64,000 nt of DNA from Pristionchus mayeri (Eukaryota; Nematoda; Chromadorea; Rhabditida; Neodiplogasteridae), in NCBI GenBank assembly GCA_036245805.1, contig BTRK01000001.1:37956995-38020994 (forward strand), read 5' to 3'. Made by a program: the position numbers and the translations under genes. Shown here piece after piece: positions 51,853 to 61,799 of the stretch; within the stretch, counting starts at the first letter, position 1; every line of letters starts with the position of its first letter. A model generated the notes under the pieces. It was not told the origin of the DNA and ran no database searches. It saw only the letters and a program-made list of their open reading frames with translations.

Positions 51853-54522
51853 GATTACCCATATCTCGATAAATTGGCCAGACTCGTTCAGAGATCCGCG
51901 GAATTGCTGTCAATGATTGGAAGGAATAATGTTGATCTCGAGGTTTCTTTGATCTATATATTTTTCTAAAATATTGAAATCTGAACGATTTATAAGATTC
52001 TCATCTTTTAGAAAATGCAAATCGCATGGAGATCGCTAGAAGTCGAGTGCCGTAATATTCTGAAATCGAATTCTGATTCTGAAAAGAACAAGTATGCATG
52101 CGACTGTTAAAATTTATAATTGTTTAATTTTTCGATAATTGAGACGGTTTCACACGGATCGGCCCGGCTTCCATAATTTAGAGCCAAGAATGACAAAAAT
52201 CAGCCAGCGAGAGGGTGATCTAAAGGGGTTGGGCCTATTGGCTAACTTAAAACACACTATCTGACAGAATCGAAATCGACTTGGCACAGGCCGAAAATTC
52301 GAATCCCTTCTGACTTCACCAATAGTTAGTACTCGATGAGGGAAACCGACGAGCATCGCCAAAATTTTGATCCGCATCTGCGCGCGCGGCGACGCGGATC
52401 TTGCAAAAAACTACAGTAATCCTCGAAAATTTTTATATCGATCCCAATGTCTGCGGCGGTAGACACATTCCATCTAAGGTCGGGAATCGATAATTCCACT
52501 TTTACTTCGGACATGAATGCAATTCTCCATAAATTTTTCAAGAATCCCCTAAATATTATTGTTGATTTAGCTTCTGCTTGAGCCGATACATACTTCAGTA
52601 CAAAGGCGCAATTTAAAATTTTCTATAAGTATGTAAAAATGAATTTTTAATGAATTGTGGTGTAATTTTTGGGTTACTGTAGGAGAGTGAACATGCTGGA
52701 CGACTTTTCCCAATTGGTGTAACATGGCCTAAAACTTGATTTTAGACTATTTTGCACCAATTAGGAAAAGTCGTCCATCTTTTTCACTCGCCTACAGTAA
52801 CCCAAAAATTACACCACAATTCATTCATAATTCATTTTGGCTTCCTTATAGAAAATTTTAAATTGTGCCTTTGTACTGAAGTATGTATCGGCTCAAGTGG
52901 AAGCTAAATCAACAATAATATTTAGGGGGGTTCTTGAAAAATTTCAGGAGAATTGCATTCATGTCCGAATTAAAAGTGGAAGATCCGCGTCGCCGCGCGC
53001 GCGGATGCAGATCGAAATTCTGGAAATGCTCGTCGGTTTCCCTCATCGAGTACTAACTATTGGTGAAGTCTGAAGGGATTCGAATTTTCGGCCTGTGCCA
53101 AGGCATTGCAGAAATATGTTGATTTGTTCAGATAGTGTTTATAAGGAACCACAAAGAGACCGAATTTGGTGGTTCCGTATGTATTTATTTGTGTATTCTT
53201 GTTAGGCATAATCCAAAAAATTCGCTATTAATCTTCAGAAAAAAATTCGGGTCTTGGTTAGAGACCACAAGGGGATCTCCAAAAAAATTCAGGTGGAGCC
53301 ATTTTTGGGCCTATCGTGTCCGAAAGGTTCTGAATAGCATCATTATTTTTTTTATTTAGGACGATATCTTAACTCTGTGCCGAATTACTTCTTGAAAACC
53401 GTGCGCTTGTTCCCAACGGGAAATTACGCACGAACTCGGGAAGTGCAGAGAATATTTTCTCTGCGGAAAGGCTACTATGTGTGCCCTTGAGTTCGAGAAA
53501 CGATACCACGGTCTCTTCATGTTACACTCTCTCTCACCGCTCGACTACCGGTCTAGAGAGTGTGTGTGAAATGAAGAGACGAAGGCCCGAATTACAAACT
53601 CTAGTGAGCCCCCATACGACAAAAGTAACTGCACACTTGGTGCCGTGGTAGAGCGTTGGCTTTATCGCGCGTAACTTCCGGGTTCAAACCCCACGGACTC
53701 GAAAGTGGACGTGAAAAAAAAATTAAACAGGTCTCTAGTCATGAAATCTTCATTTAACTTATCATCTCGACCGCTTGAGGATCAAGTGTACTTTTGTGTG
53801 GAAATGTTTAATTTTGCGCTTTCTCAGTTTAGGAAAAGCCAGTTCGTTAGAATGGCTGGGCTTGTCCTGAACTGGTAAAGTACTGTTCATTCTTTTTCAG
53901 GGACACATCGCTTCGAGATCAACTGCTTGGACTGTTCGAATGCGTGGGGATGGGAATGCGATGGAGGGATGAGAAGGAGAGGAACAGAAGGGAAAAAAAG
54001 CAGATCAAGAACGTGGGTATTAGAAATCGATGTGAAAAGCTCCACCCACCCTAACTGGTTAACCAGTTGTGAACCAGTGGGCGGAGCTTAGGCTAATCAC
54101 GGGTAAGCAGATGACTGTCCAGCTGGTAACCAGTGCGCTGACCAGTTGGTTTTGCGTTGAATAAACACCGTGCTGACTAGTAAAGGGTGGGAATGAAGTC
54201 TCTTTGAAGAGAGATCTATAAAAAACAAATGCTCTCATTTCAAAATATTTCTATTGTCTCAAATCTCGATGTCTCATTTTAATAGTATTGGCGTTCAGTC
54301 GGCATCGTAATATAGTTTTGTGATGACTATCTTTTAAATTAAAACTTTTACTACATCATATTCAGTAATCGTTATTTTATCCCCCGCCGCGAGCGATAAA
54401 TATGATATTAAAAGTCATACTGGCAGGAGGAACGCTCACTCAATGATTCCGACGTGGACGAGAACGGAATGTCTACCGTGTCCGATGCCGAGGTGGAGGA
54501 AGCGAAGAAGGCATGCGAATAG
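51853..54522 (+). CDS. 3' exons of an acidic, charged protein gene
   Basis: Four exons (51853-51942, 52012-52091, 53901-54012, 54427-54522) join in phase to 126 codons ending in TAG. The sequence is helical and charged: DKLARLVQRSAELLSMIG, KMQIAWRSLEVECRNILKS, RWRDEKERNRREKKQIKN, then an acidic tail (SDVDENGMSTVSDAEVEEAK). It looks like a nuclear or coiled-coil protein; no family recognised. The 5' exons are absent, and the LINE starts only about 50 bp upstream of the first exon seen. The last exon may instead splice on into the zinc-finger exons that follow, but phases do not match with the sites I see. Confidence 0.6.
52281..53102. repeat. Foldback element, arms about 350-400 bp, in an intron
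   Basis: TTGGCACAGGCCGAAAATTC.. through GCGCGCGCGGCGACGCGGAT and GACGACTTTTCCCAATTGGT recur inverted from 52740 to 53102. The left arm has about 85 extra bases (52410-52495). The centre is near 52735-52745. It lies inside the intron 52092-53900. Confidence 0.82.
53640..53702 (+). ncRNA. tRNA-like sequence (SINE-type)
   Basis: TGGTGCCGTGGTAGAGCGTT resembles an A box and CGGGTTCAAACCCCACGG a B box with partial T stem. The anticodon arm does not fold well. It lies in the intron 52092-53900. Confidence 0.45.
54045..54170. repeat. ACTGGT/ACCAGT-rich block
   Basis: AACTGGTTAACCAGTTGTGA, ACCAGTGGGCGGAG, CCAGCTGGTAACCAGTGCG and GACCAGTTGGTTTTG occur within 130 bases. Same family as 23675-23835. Confidence 0.6.
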
Positions 54523-54844
54523 ATTCATTTTGCCCATATTTTGCTTATTTTATATATTTCCCATATTTTTTTCCATATTTTTCATATTTTGCCCATATTG
54601 ACTCAATCTTGACTCAATAACCTTGCATCTTGAGTGACGTGAGAGAAAGATAAAGAAAAGATGCCGTGTGATATCGGTTCTCGATCACTACACGCCAAAC
54701 ACAAGATTTGGTTTAATAATAATTCTTTATCATGCGATATTATGAGATGATTAAGAGTAACTGTTTTCAGGCATCTTATAAGCATGATAATACGATGTCT
54801 AGATGACAAAGTATTTTTTTAAAATCTTTTGTTTGCTACGAAAG

Positions 54845-55503
54845 CTTGCATGACTTATCCGAAAATGGCCTCTTCAATGCATCGACTGCTGGTGGGAGCC
54901 TACTTCTCCAGTCGCCTACTGCCTACTACTGCGAAGTGAAGACTGGAGATGATGATGGCTTCCCTGTGGGCGATCTAATGACTGAAGAGGATAGGTTCTC
55001 CATGGAAAGTGGAATGCATGTAGATCCGGAGGTTTGCTGTTTGTTTGCTTTTTTCTTCTCACTATATTGAATCATTTGATTGATCAAAGCGGGAAAAATT
55101 GCCAAGCCTTAGGTCGTAATCGAGAAAACTGCATTGGTCCTTAAATAACTCGTTCAACAGGTAACATTGCTCGCTTTTAAATGCAACCAATGTATAGCTC
55201 CAGCTTATAAACGATAACTTTGCTAATCTGTCTTATTGTGATATGGTCAGCATCCGAGAAGAAGAGTGAAGATTGAAGACGAGTACGACAATGAGGAGAA
55301 CGAATCAATCGATGATTCGTCAGAGGATGAGGAGGAGGATGATGATGAGGAGGAGGAGGCAATCGAGAGCAGCGTGGGTGAAGAGGCGGACGAAGGTCAC
55401 AGGAAGAAGAAAGGATCTAATATCAATGAATTCAAGTGCAGTATATGCGGAAAGATATTTAAGTCAAGATCTGGTTTGCAAAGACACAAGCAAACCCATC
55501 TTG
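54845..55503 (+). CDS. Internal exons of a C2H2 zinc-finger protein
   Basis: Two in-phase exons (54845-55031, 55251-55503). The first has a Gly/Asp-rich region (VKTGDDDGFPVGDLMTEED). The second has a long acidic run (EDEEEDDDEEEEAIESS), a basic KKK, then one classic finger, FKCSICGKIFKSRSGLQRHK followed by QTH (C-x2-C-x12-H-x3-H). The exon ends one base into the next codon, so the protein should continue, yet no further finger exon is found before the secreted-peptide gene. A retroelement fragment sits 400 bp downstream. Likely a DNA-binding nuclear protein, and possibly continuous with the acidic protein upstream. Confidence 0.65.
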
Positions 55504-55899
55504 GTGAGTCGGAAATTGTGTGGACATAGTTATGCCAAGGAGCAAAAGAAAAATGGAGAGGTTGGACTAATATTTATGTTAAATATTTTTGATCATTGAT
55601 CAATTTGAACCATCTCGGTATGAAAGACAGACCATTAGATTTCGAAGCCTCACAACGTATCCTGTCCATGCGTCTTACTTCCTCCTTCGTGAGCTGTGTA
55701 TCAGAGTTCAATAGCATATTGTTTCGCAACTTTTCGATACTCTTAATATCCGCTATTTGAAGAGGGGAATTTTAGCTATCAGAAATTTGCAAGAAAAAAA
55801 CTTTGAAATCCAGGAAAACTGATTATTCGTTGTCCACCTGCTCGTTCTTTAATAAGGTCAAGGAAAAGATTAAAGATTTAAGATTTAAGAAAATCCACG

Positions 55900-56690
55900 A
55901 GAAAACGATTGCGTAATAGTTGTGGGAAGATCAGAGAAAGCTCTCATTGCTAAGAACCGTCCGGACATGGAGAAGATGCTGTGGAAGCTGGTGGATGCCT
56001 GCTCGCGAGTCGGATTGGAAGTCAACGCTTCGAAGACTGTCCTCCTCACATCCTGCACCACCACTCGATCGCCCATCACCATAAACAATCAAGTGTTTTG
56101 CTTCGCTGACTCAGCCACCAATCTTGGCGGGAAGATCTTTCTCCCCCCTTGATCCCTCCGCCGAACTGGAACACCGAATTCGATTGGGTCGGGCAGCATG
56201 GAGCAAGCTTTCTCATCTACTGGCAATCCGCATTCTCCCCATGAAGACAAAGAGACGCCTGTTTGAATCCTGCATCAAATCAACCGTACTATACGGGAGT
56301 GAGACGTGGGCACTTCGAGCAAGCGACAAGGAACGTCTCGATGTCACACTAAGGAAGATGGAGCGCAGAATGGTCGGAGTGACACTCAAGGACCGAATGA
56401 GAAACGAGAGACTGCGGGAGATCACTGGAGTAAGCGACTGGAATAAGGAGGCCCTCAGATGCAAAGCAAAATGGGCGCTGAAGTTACGGGAGATGCAAGT
56501 CAACGACTGGATGCGTGCGACTACCGTGTGGACGCCCTACAATCGTGTGCGCCCTCAAGGCCATCCCAAGACTCGATGGCGCGATGACCTCAGGAGAGTC
56601 ATTGGACCCCATTGGTGGAGCGTAACCTATGAAGACCCCCCCCCCCCATCCTCACCTGAGCACTATTGCCTGACGTGATAACTATTGATT
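55900..56690 (+). mobile_element. Decayed reverse-transcriptase 3' fragment
   Basis: Two overlapping frames (about 55922-56152 and 56124-56678) carry the thumb and C-terminal region of a non-LTR reverse transcriptase: DACSRVGLEVNASKTVLLTS, then after a frameshift LYGSETWAL, MERRMVGVTLKDRMRNE and GHPKTRWRDDLRR. The catalytic YxDD part is missing. A poly-C run and (TTGA)n near 56637-56702 follow. Different family from the LINE at 49-51.8 kb. Confidence 0.85.
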
Positions 56691-56934
56691 GATTGATTGA
56701 TTGTTTTGCTTTCTCATCTCCATTTTATAGTAGGCCAATTCGAAGGACCAACCTATCACACCTACTATATTGTGTGGGGAACTCGTCATATGATACATAG
56801 GAAACTTTGAATAATATTTGCGGGGGATCTTCGATGTTATAAAAATAGCCTGACTTAGTCAAATGTAGTGAATGGTGAGGGTGATATACATCAACCATGA
56901 ACGAAGACGTTTGCAATTTGTGCATTTTCTCACC

Positions 56935-57224
56935 ATGATGTCTCTTATGTTCATTCTCCTCATCATCTCAACTATGGCATGGACTCAGTTACCGCCTCCG
57001 GTTTATTATGGTACTTTTTTTAATTTTTTTCAGTCCACTGTGTGAAATTTTGTCCACGTTTCTGTTATGTATATTAGGGAGTCAGAAGATCAATGTTTAA
57101 ATATAATAAGCTAGGTATCGATATTGCATATTATTATATCATCCCGCCTCCACCGTTAGTTGCTGTTCCCCTCGGGCCCGTGTCAGGAATGTTATCCGCG
57201 ATTGGACTGAAAAAGAGGAAGTGA
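56935..57224 (+). CDS. Small secreted proline-rich peptide (61 aa)
   Basis: Two exons (56935-57010, 57115-57224) join in phase to 62 codons. MMSLMFILLIISTMAWT is a strong signal peptide. The mature part is QLPPPVYYG, IDIAYYYIIPPPPLVAVPLG, then PVSGMLSAIGL and a terminal KKRK. There is no cysteine. The basic end and the short hydrophobic GMLSAIGL segment could suit a processed peptide, but there is no amidation Gly before the basic residues. Secreted; function unknown. It is separate from the flanking genes. Confidence 0.6.
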
Positions 57225-58827
57225 TGGTGTAGATATTCGATCATTCTTTTGCTTCTCACAATTTTATTACTCTACTTGGGATGGCTTCGCAAGAAATGTG
57301 TCTCTTCATTTCGAGTGTGCAATAGAGATTCCACACTGATTTTATATAATTATGATTTTATATTTTTATATAAAAATAATTCATCCTACTCTTATGGTTC
57401 ACCCAAACATATCAAAAAGTAATACGCTCAAAGAGAGGACCGAAAAATATATTTCAACATAACAAATTATAAGACGGTGAGAACGCGGAATAAGAAGTTG
57501 CATCTAGCTAAGCCACCCCTGTAACTTAATCCCTATGATAAAGTTTTTTCAATACATTTAACTCGTTCGTAAATAATGTCACAAATTAGAAAATACGTTC
57601 AATCAGTAGAAACCTTTTGAGATTCAAATCGCTACGGAATTTTATCTAATCTTCTTCAATTACCCATTTCCGTTCTTCTCTTCGAGACGTCCCCTCTATT
57701 CCGTGACTATCTCACGAAAACATATCCTTTAACCTTTCCGTTGCTTACTCATTTGCATTCCAACGGAATGATTGAGGAAAGAACACACCCTAATTGTAAG
57801 TAGATCACTAGAGTTCGCAATTCGCGTCGCCATCTCTTCATTTCTGAATACTCTCTAAACAGACTCAAGAGCGAGAGATTGTATATAATGAAGATACCGT
57901 GGTATCATCTCTCTAACTCTATAGATCACCCCTCCCCCACCCGACCAAGTGACTACTAGAGTACGGAAAGAATGCGTACTCAGAAAATTTTCGTAAATTT
58001 TCAGAAAAAAAATGGAATGAGGAAATACCATCTCTCACTAGAGGTCGAACATAACAAAGTAGCATCTTTGCAAATTCGTTGTGTATCAGTGAGTGAGACG
58101 AATTAGCTACGATTAGACAACTTTAACTCTGTGCTATAAAGGTCGAACCACCTCAAGATTGAAGCACAACCTCCGCTTCCATCTAGGAAGTTTTGTTAAT
58201 TCTATTTTGTCTTTCTAATGCGATTATCACTATTTACCATGACTCCTCGATTTCACTCTAATTTATATCTTCCCTCGGTCGGAAGTAGACAATTAAACTC
58301 TAGTTCTCGATTCCAGCTAGTGTTGGCAATACGAGGGTAGCGAGCTCGTTATTCCATAATCTAGTTTGACCCGAGGTGGCGAGCTCGTAATAGATAGAAG
58401 CACGCGTTACGAGCTCGTTATATCGCTATCGTTTAGCCAACCCTCGATATTCAAGAAACCGCATTTGCACTCTGAGCATTATTTCAAAAGTCAAATAGTA
58501 TTCAGATTTGCGCAATGAAGAAACGGAACTCTATCCATAACTCGATAGTAAATTGATCTTTATCGCTGAGCTCGAAGGCTGATGTACAAAAAAGTGATAT
58601 TTATGGCAGAAATCGGCGAAATTATGCACAGATGAGCTTTGGTTATTTGGGGTTATGTGCGTACTTAGTACACCTATTTTAGCACGAAAATATAATCTTA
58701 TTATGGCGAATATATTCGGAGAACCTGACTGGGCGAATTGTGATGGAATGTCGGGGAATATTAGGGGGGCTCACGGAGCCTATCTTTCTCGAGAACTTCT
58801 GATCTTTGATCTCTGATCTCTGAGAGA
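57225..58827. other. Intergenic; one hairpin repeat, no gene
   Basis: AT-rich DNA without exon-like reading frames. A weak ACTCTC-type half hairpin lies near 57830-57900, and the TTGGCAATACGAGG repeat is listed separately. Confidence 0.5.
58322..58445. repeat. TTGGCAATACGAGG-type hairpin, copy 3
   Basis: It starts TGTTGGCAATACGAGGGTAG and ends with TAGCCAACCCTCG. GCGAGCTCGTTAT and CGAGCTCGTAA words repeat inside. More diverged than copies 1 and 2. Confidence 0.6.
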
Positions 58828-61799
58828 CTAGGACGACGAGCCAAATTCCTCAACGATGAAGTCTACGGGGGTGCCGTTCCTGTTGAGCAGCGTCCAGAAG
58901 GGAGATTCGAGCGAGGAGCGATGTACGGAGGTGTTATACGTGCAGACGGCTTTGAAGGGCGTGACGCCGTTTCTGGAAATGCAGTCAGTTATGGATAGTT
59001 CATTTCATTCTGTAGAAAAAAATGTTGATTCAAACAAAAAAAATCACATAATTTTTCGACGAACTTAGTTATGAGAGTGTTGAGAGTGTTGAGAGTGAAG
59101 ATGCCGTAGGCTTCTCGAAACAAATTACCTTGCCAAATCCTGCGCCAGCTTCATCTCCGCCATCGTTCCCAGTCCGATTCTTCTATGATCCGCGTGCGTG
59201 AAGAGGTGAGTGAGTCCGCCCGCGGGCGAGGACAACTCGTGGCAGACGGCGGCGCCGCCCGGCCCGCGGATGAGCACGTGCGGAAGGGAGGAGAGACGCG
59301 CGCTGGAAGCGAATAGATCGTTATTTAGAACAGATCGATATTTTTATCGTAGACCATTTATAAATATCGCAAATGAGTGCAGGAATGACCAATTGGCAAT
59401 TTTGGTCATTGCAGATTGTAGGTTAGGTTTGGCGCGCGCTTAAATTGGTTTCTAGCATGCTGGTTGAAAGATTGGTAGTGCTAGTTCGGAAACATTTTTG
59501 TATCCTTTAGATTTTTGGCTTTTGAAAGTTCCGGAGCCGTACATTAATGAATAGTGAATAGGATTAGCTTACCGTGCGGCCTCGACGGTGAGCGTGCCTT
59601 CTGAAGTCTCGGCGATGACCTCAGCGTCGTCATCGGTAGCGGCGTCGAAGGCGTAGCCGTACGGAGGGCACAGCTCCAGCTAAAGAGTTCAATAAATGTC
59701 ACATTGTGTAATAAATGCGGTGAAGGATTAAATTTTTCAGTAGTTACGAAGAGGAATCTTCATTGTAAGTCATCACTAATTATTACTTCAGCTTCTTGAA
59801 ATTGCAATGCATGAATAATGCGTACCTCGTTCAGCTTCACAATTTGCTCTTGTCTCATGTGGAAGAGGTTGAAGGGCTTGCTGGTGATGGAGGAGTGAGA
59901 AGGAAGGTAGGAGGGAAGGAGACGGGCGAGCTGGAAATTTTTCACATTTTTATTTTTTCCTTTATTTGTATTCATTATCAGCGTCGCTAGTGACCCTGTG
60001 AACGTTCGACTCGAGGAAACCCAGTCTACAAAATGCATCCGCCGCACCAAAGACTCTCCGAAATCTCTCAGAAATATCCCTGGTGGATAAAGAATTGAAT
60101 TTAATTACTATGTTGGTCATAATTTGCTCATAATCTCTTCATATTAAACCTGTTTTTCTTTCCTTCCTTCGTCTTTCTCTTCTTTTTGAGATCAGGTGAC
60201 ACGCTTACTCACTTTTCATTCCCACTTTCAACCTATGCTACCCTACGGCGCACTATCACAATCTATTCGCCCACCACTCCCTCTTACTCTATATCGAGCG
60301 CCGCGCGGCCTCGCGTGATTTATTATGCCGAATTAGAGGTCGCGCGAGTCTGTCTGACTCTCTCGATATCGCGTACTCTCTCGTTCTGTCTAGCCAGTGA
60401 GAGAGTATGAGAACTGGAGAGAGAGACTCAGTCAATTCGCGAGAGGATCGCGCTGCGCGACTAGTCGCCGATCGAGAGATGACACACTTTCCGAGACAGG
60501 GACTACGGTCGGAAGGGGGTGGGGAGGGGGAGGAAGGGAGGTGAGGGGGAGAGGAGCGGGAGGGCGAGGGAGGAGGAGGCGAGAAGAGGGGATAGGGAGG
60601 AAGGGAGGGACTAGCGAGCAATGACGCGTCGCGAGTGCGATCTATGCTACTGTTTTCAGTACAGGCGGCGAATTTTTTACGAGGAATCACGTCATCCTTG
60701 AGTGAATATTTTCGAAATACTTGAGTGTTGGGAATGTGGATATTTTGGAAATGGAGATTTAGAGATTGTAGTGTAACCGAAAAATACAGCCTGGGTATGC
60801 AGTCTCTGAGAAAAAATATGCACTTTCGAGAAAAATGATGCTACACTGCACTATCTCAGAAAAATGCTACTGCCCTTTCATATTTGAGAAAAAAAAGCTC
60901 GGGAGATGAATAAACGAATGTTATGGGGAACAGTAAATTGAAAAATGCTAGCAAACGAAATTCAGATGCCTACCTCAGCAGCGAGGCAGCGTTCAGCAAT
61001 CGTGGTGATGGTTCGCGAGTTCCTGAGATTCTGCGCCACCTGCAAGCACGTTGCTAACTAGCGCAAGTCTGAAGTCGGCTAAAACCAGAAAATTCTGCTA
61101 AACTCAGTAACTCTCCCACCTCCGCCAGGAAGAGGCCCAGTGCGCCCTCGAAAGCCGCCGACTCAAAGACGGGCGTGGGATTGCGTACCAGGAGGATGAA
61201 CGGGCTGCAAATATCGATTTTCGAAACTGATTTTCGAAAAAATTCAAAAATAGCACGTACTTCTCCAGGGTGTTCTCGATGAGCGCGAACCAGAAGACGG
61301 GCTGACCGATCGGGAAGGAGAAGAGACGAAGACGGGTGGAGTGACTGAAGAATTTGAAATTCAGATCACTGTATCTCTCAGTTGGATCAGTTGTGAGAGA
61401 ATTGTATAGAATGAGAAGAAATTTGGCATAATTTCATTATCTCAGGTTATGAGTCATCTATGAGCCAGCTTTCTACTCAGCAAAAGATATGTTCAGGACG
61501 GGAGTCGAACCCGTGCTTACCTCGGTTCTTTCAGATGCCTCACAGCGTCGTGAACCGCGAGGAGATCGGGGTTGGCAGCAGTCTGCTCGGCTGCCTCAGC
61601 AAACTCGGCCGGGGTCGAGTACTCGCGGAGGTGGTCTAACTGAAAATTATAAATATTTTTATAAGTCGTCGCTAAACACAGTAACTTCGTTCGCTTGCGA
61701 ACGGTCGGAACGAAAAATTCCAAAAATATGCAGAAAACGACGCACGAAAGAGGGCCGCTTGGTCATTTCTCCTACGGACGGCGGCGACACGCAGAGCAT
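58828..61799 (-). CDS. GLYAT-like GNAT-superfamily N-acyltransferase
   Basis: Ten minus-strand exons (61799-61776, 61639-61521, 61344-61261, 61204-61120, 61039-60974, 60066-59995, 59930-59826, 59679-59573, 59302-59129, 58972-58828) total 981 nt, an exact 327 codons, all in phase. The N-terminal half has the layout of glycine-N-acyltransferase-like proteins (YSTPAEFAEAAEQTAANPDL, FSFPIGQPVFWFALIEN, FCRLGFLESN). The C-terminal half has the GNAT acetyl-CoA-binding loop (HRRIGLG), then MKLAQDLARNGVTPFKAV and SPFWTLLNRNG. Expected to transfer an acyl group from acyl-CoA to an amine acceptor; substrate unknown. CAAACTCCAG directly before the ATG could accept a spliced leader. The acceptor before exon 6 is CTGAG, unusual. 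Confidence 0.8.
60348..60432. repeat. CTCTCTCG hairpin in an intron of the acyltransferase gene
   Basis: CTGACTCTCTCGATATCGCG..CTCTCTCG is followed by GAGAGAGT..CTGGAGAGAGAGACTCAG. It lies in the 0.9-kb intron 60067-60973, next to a GA-rich tract (60500-60615). Confidence 0.65.
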
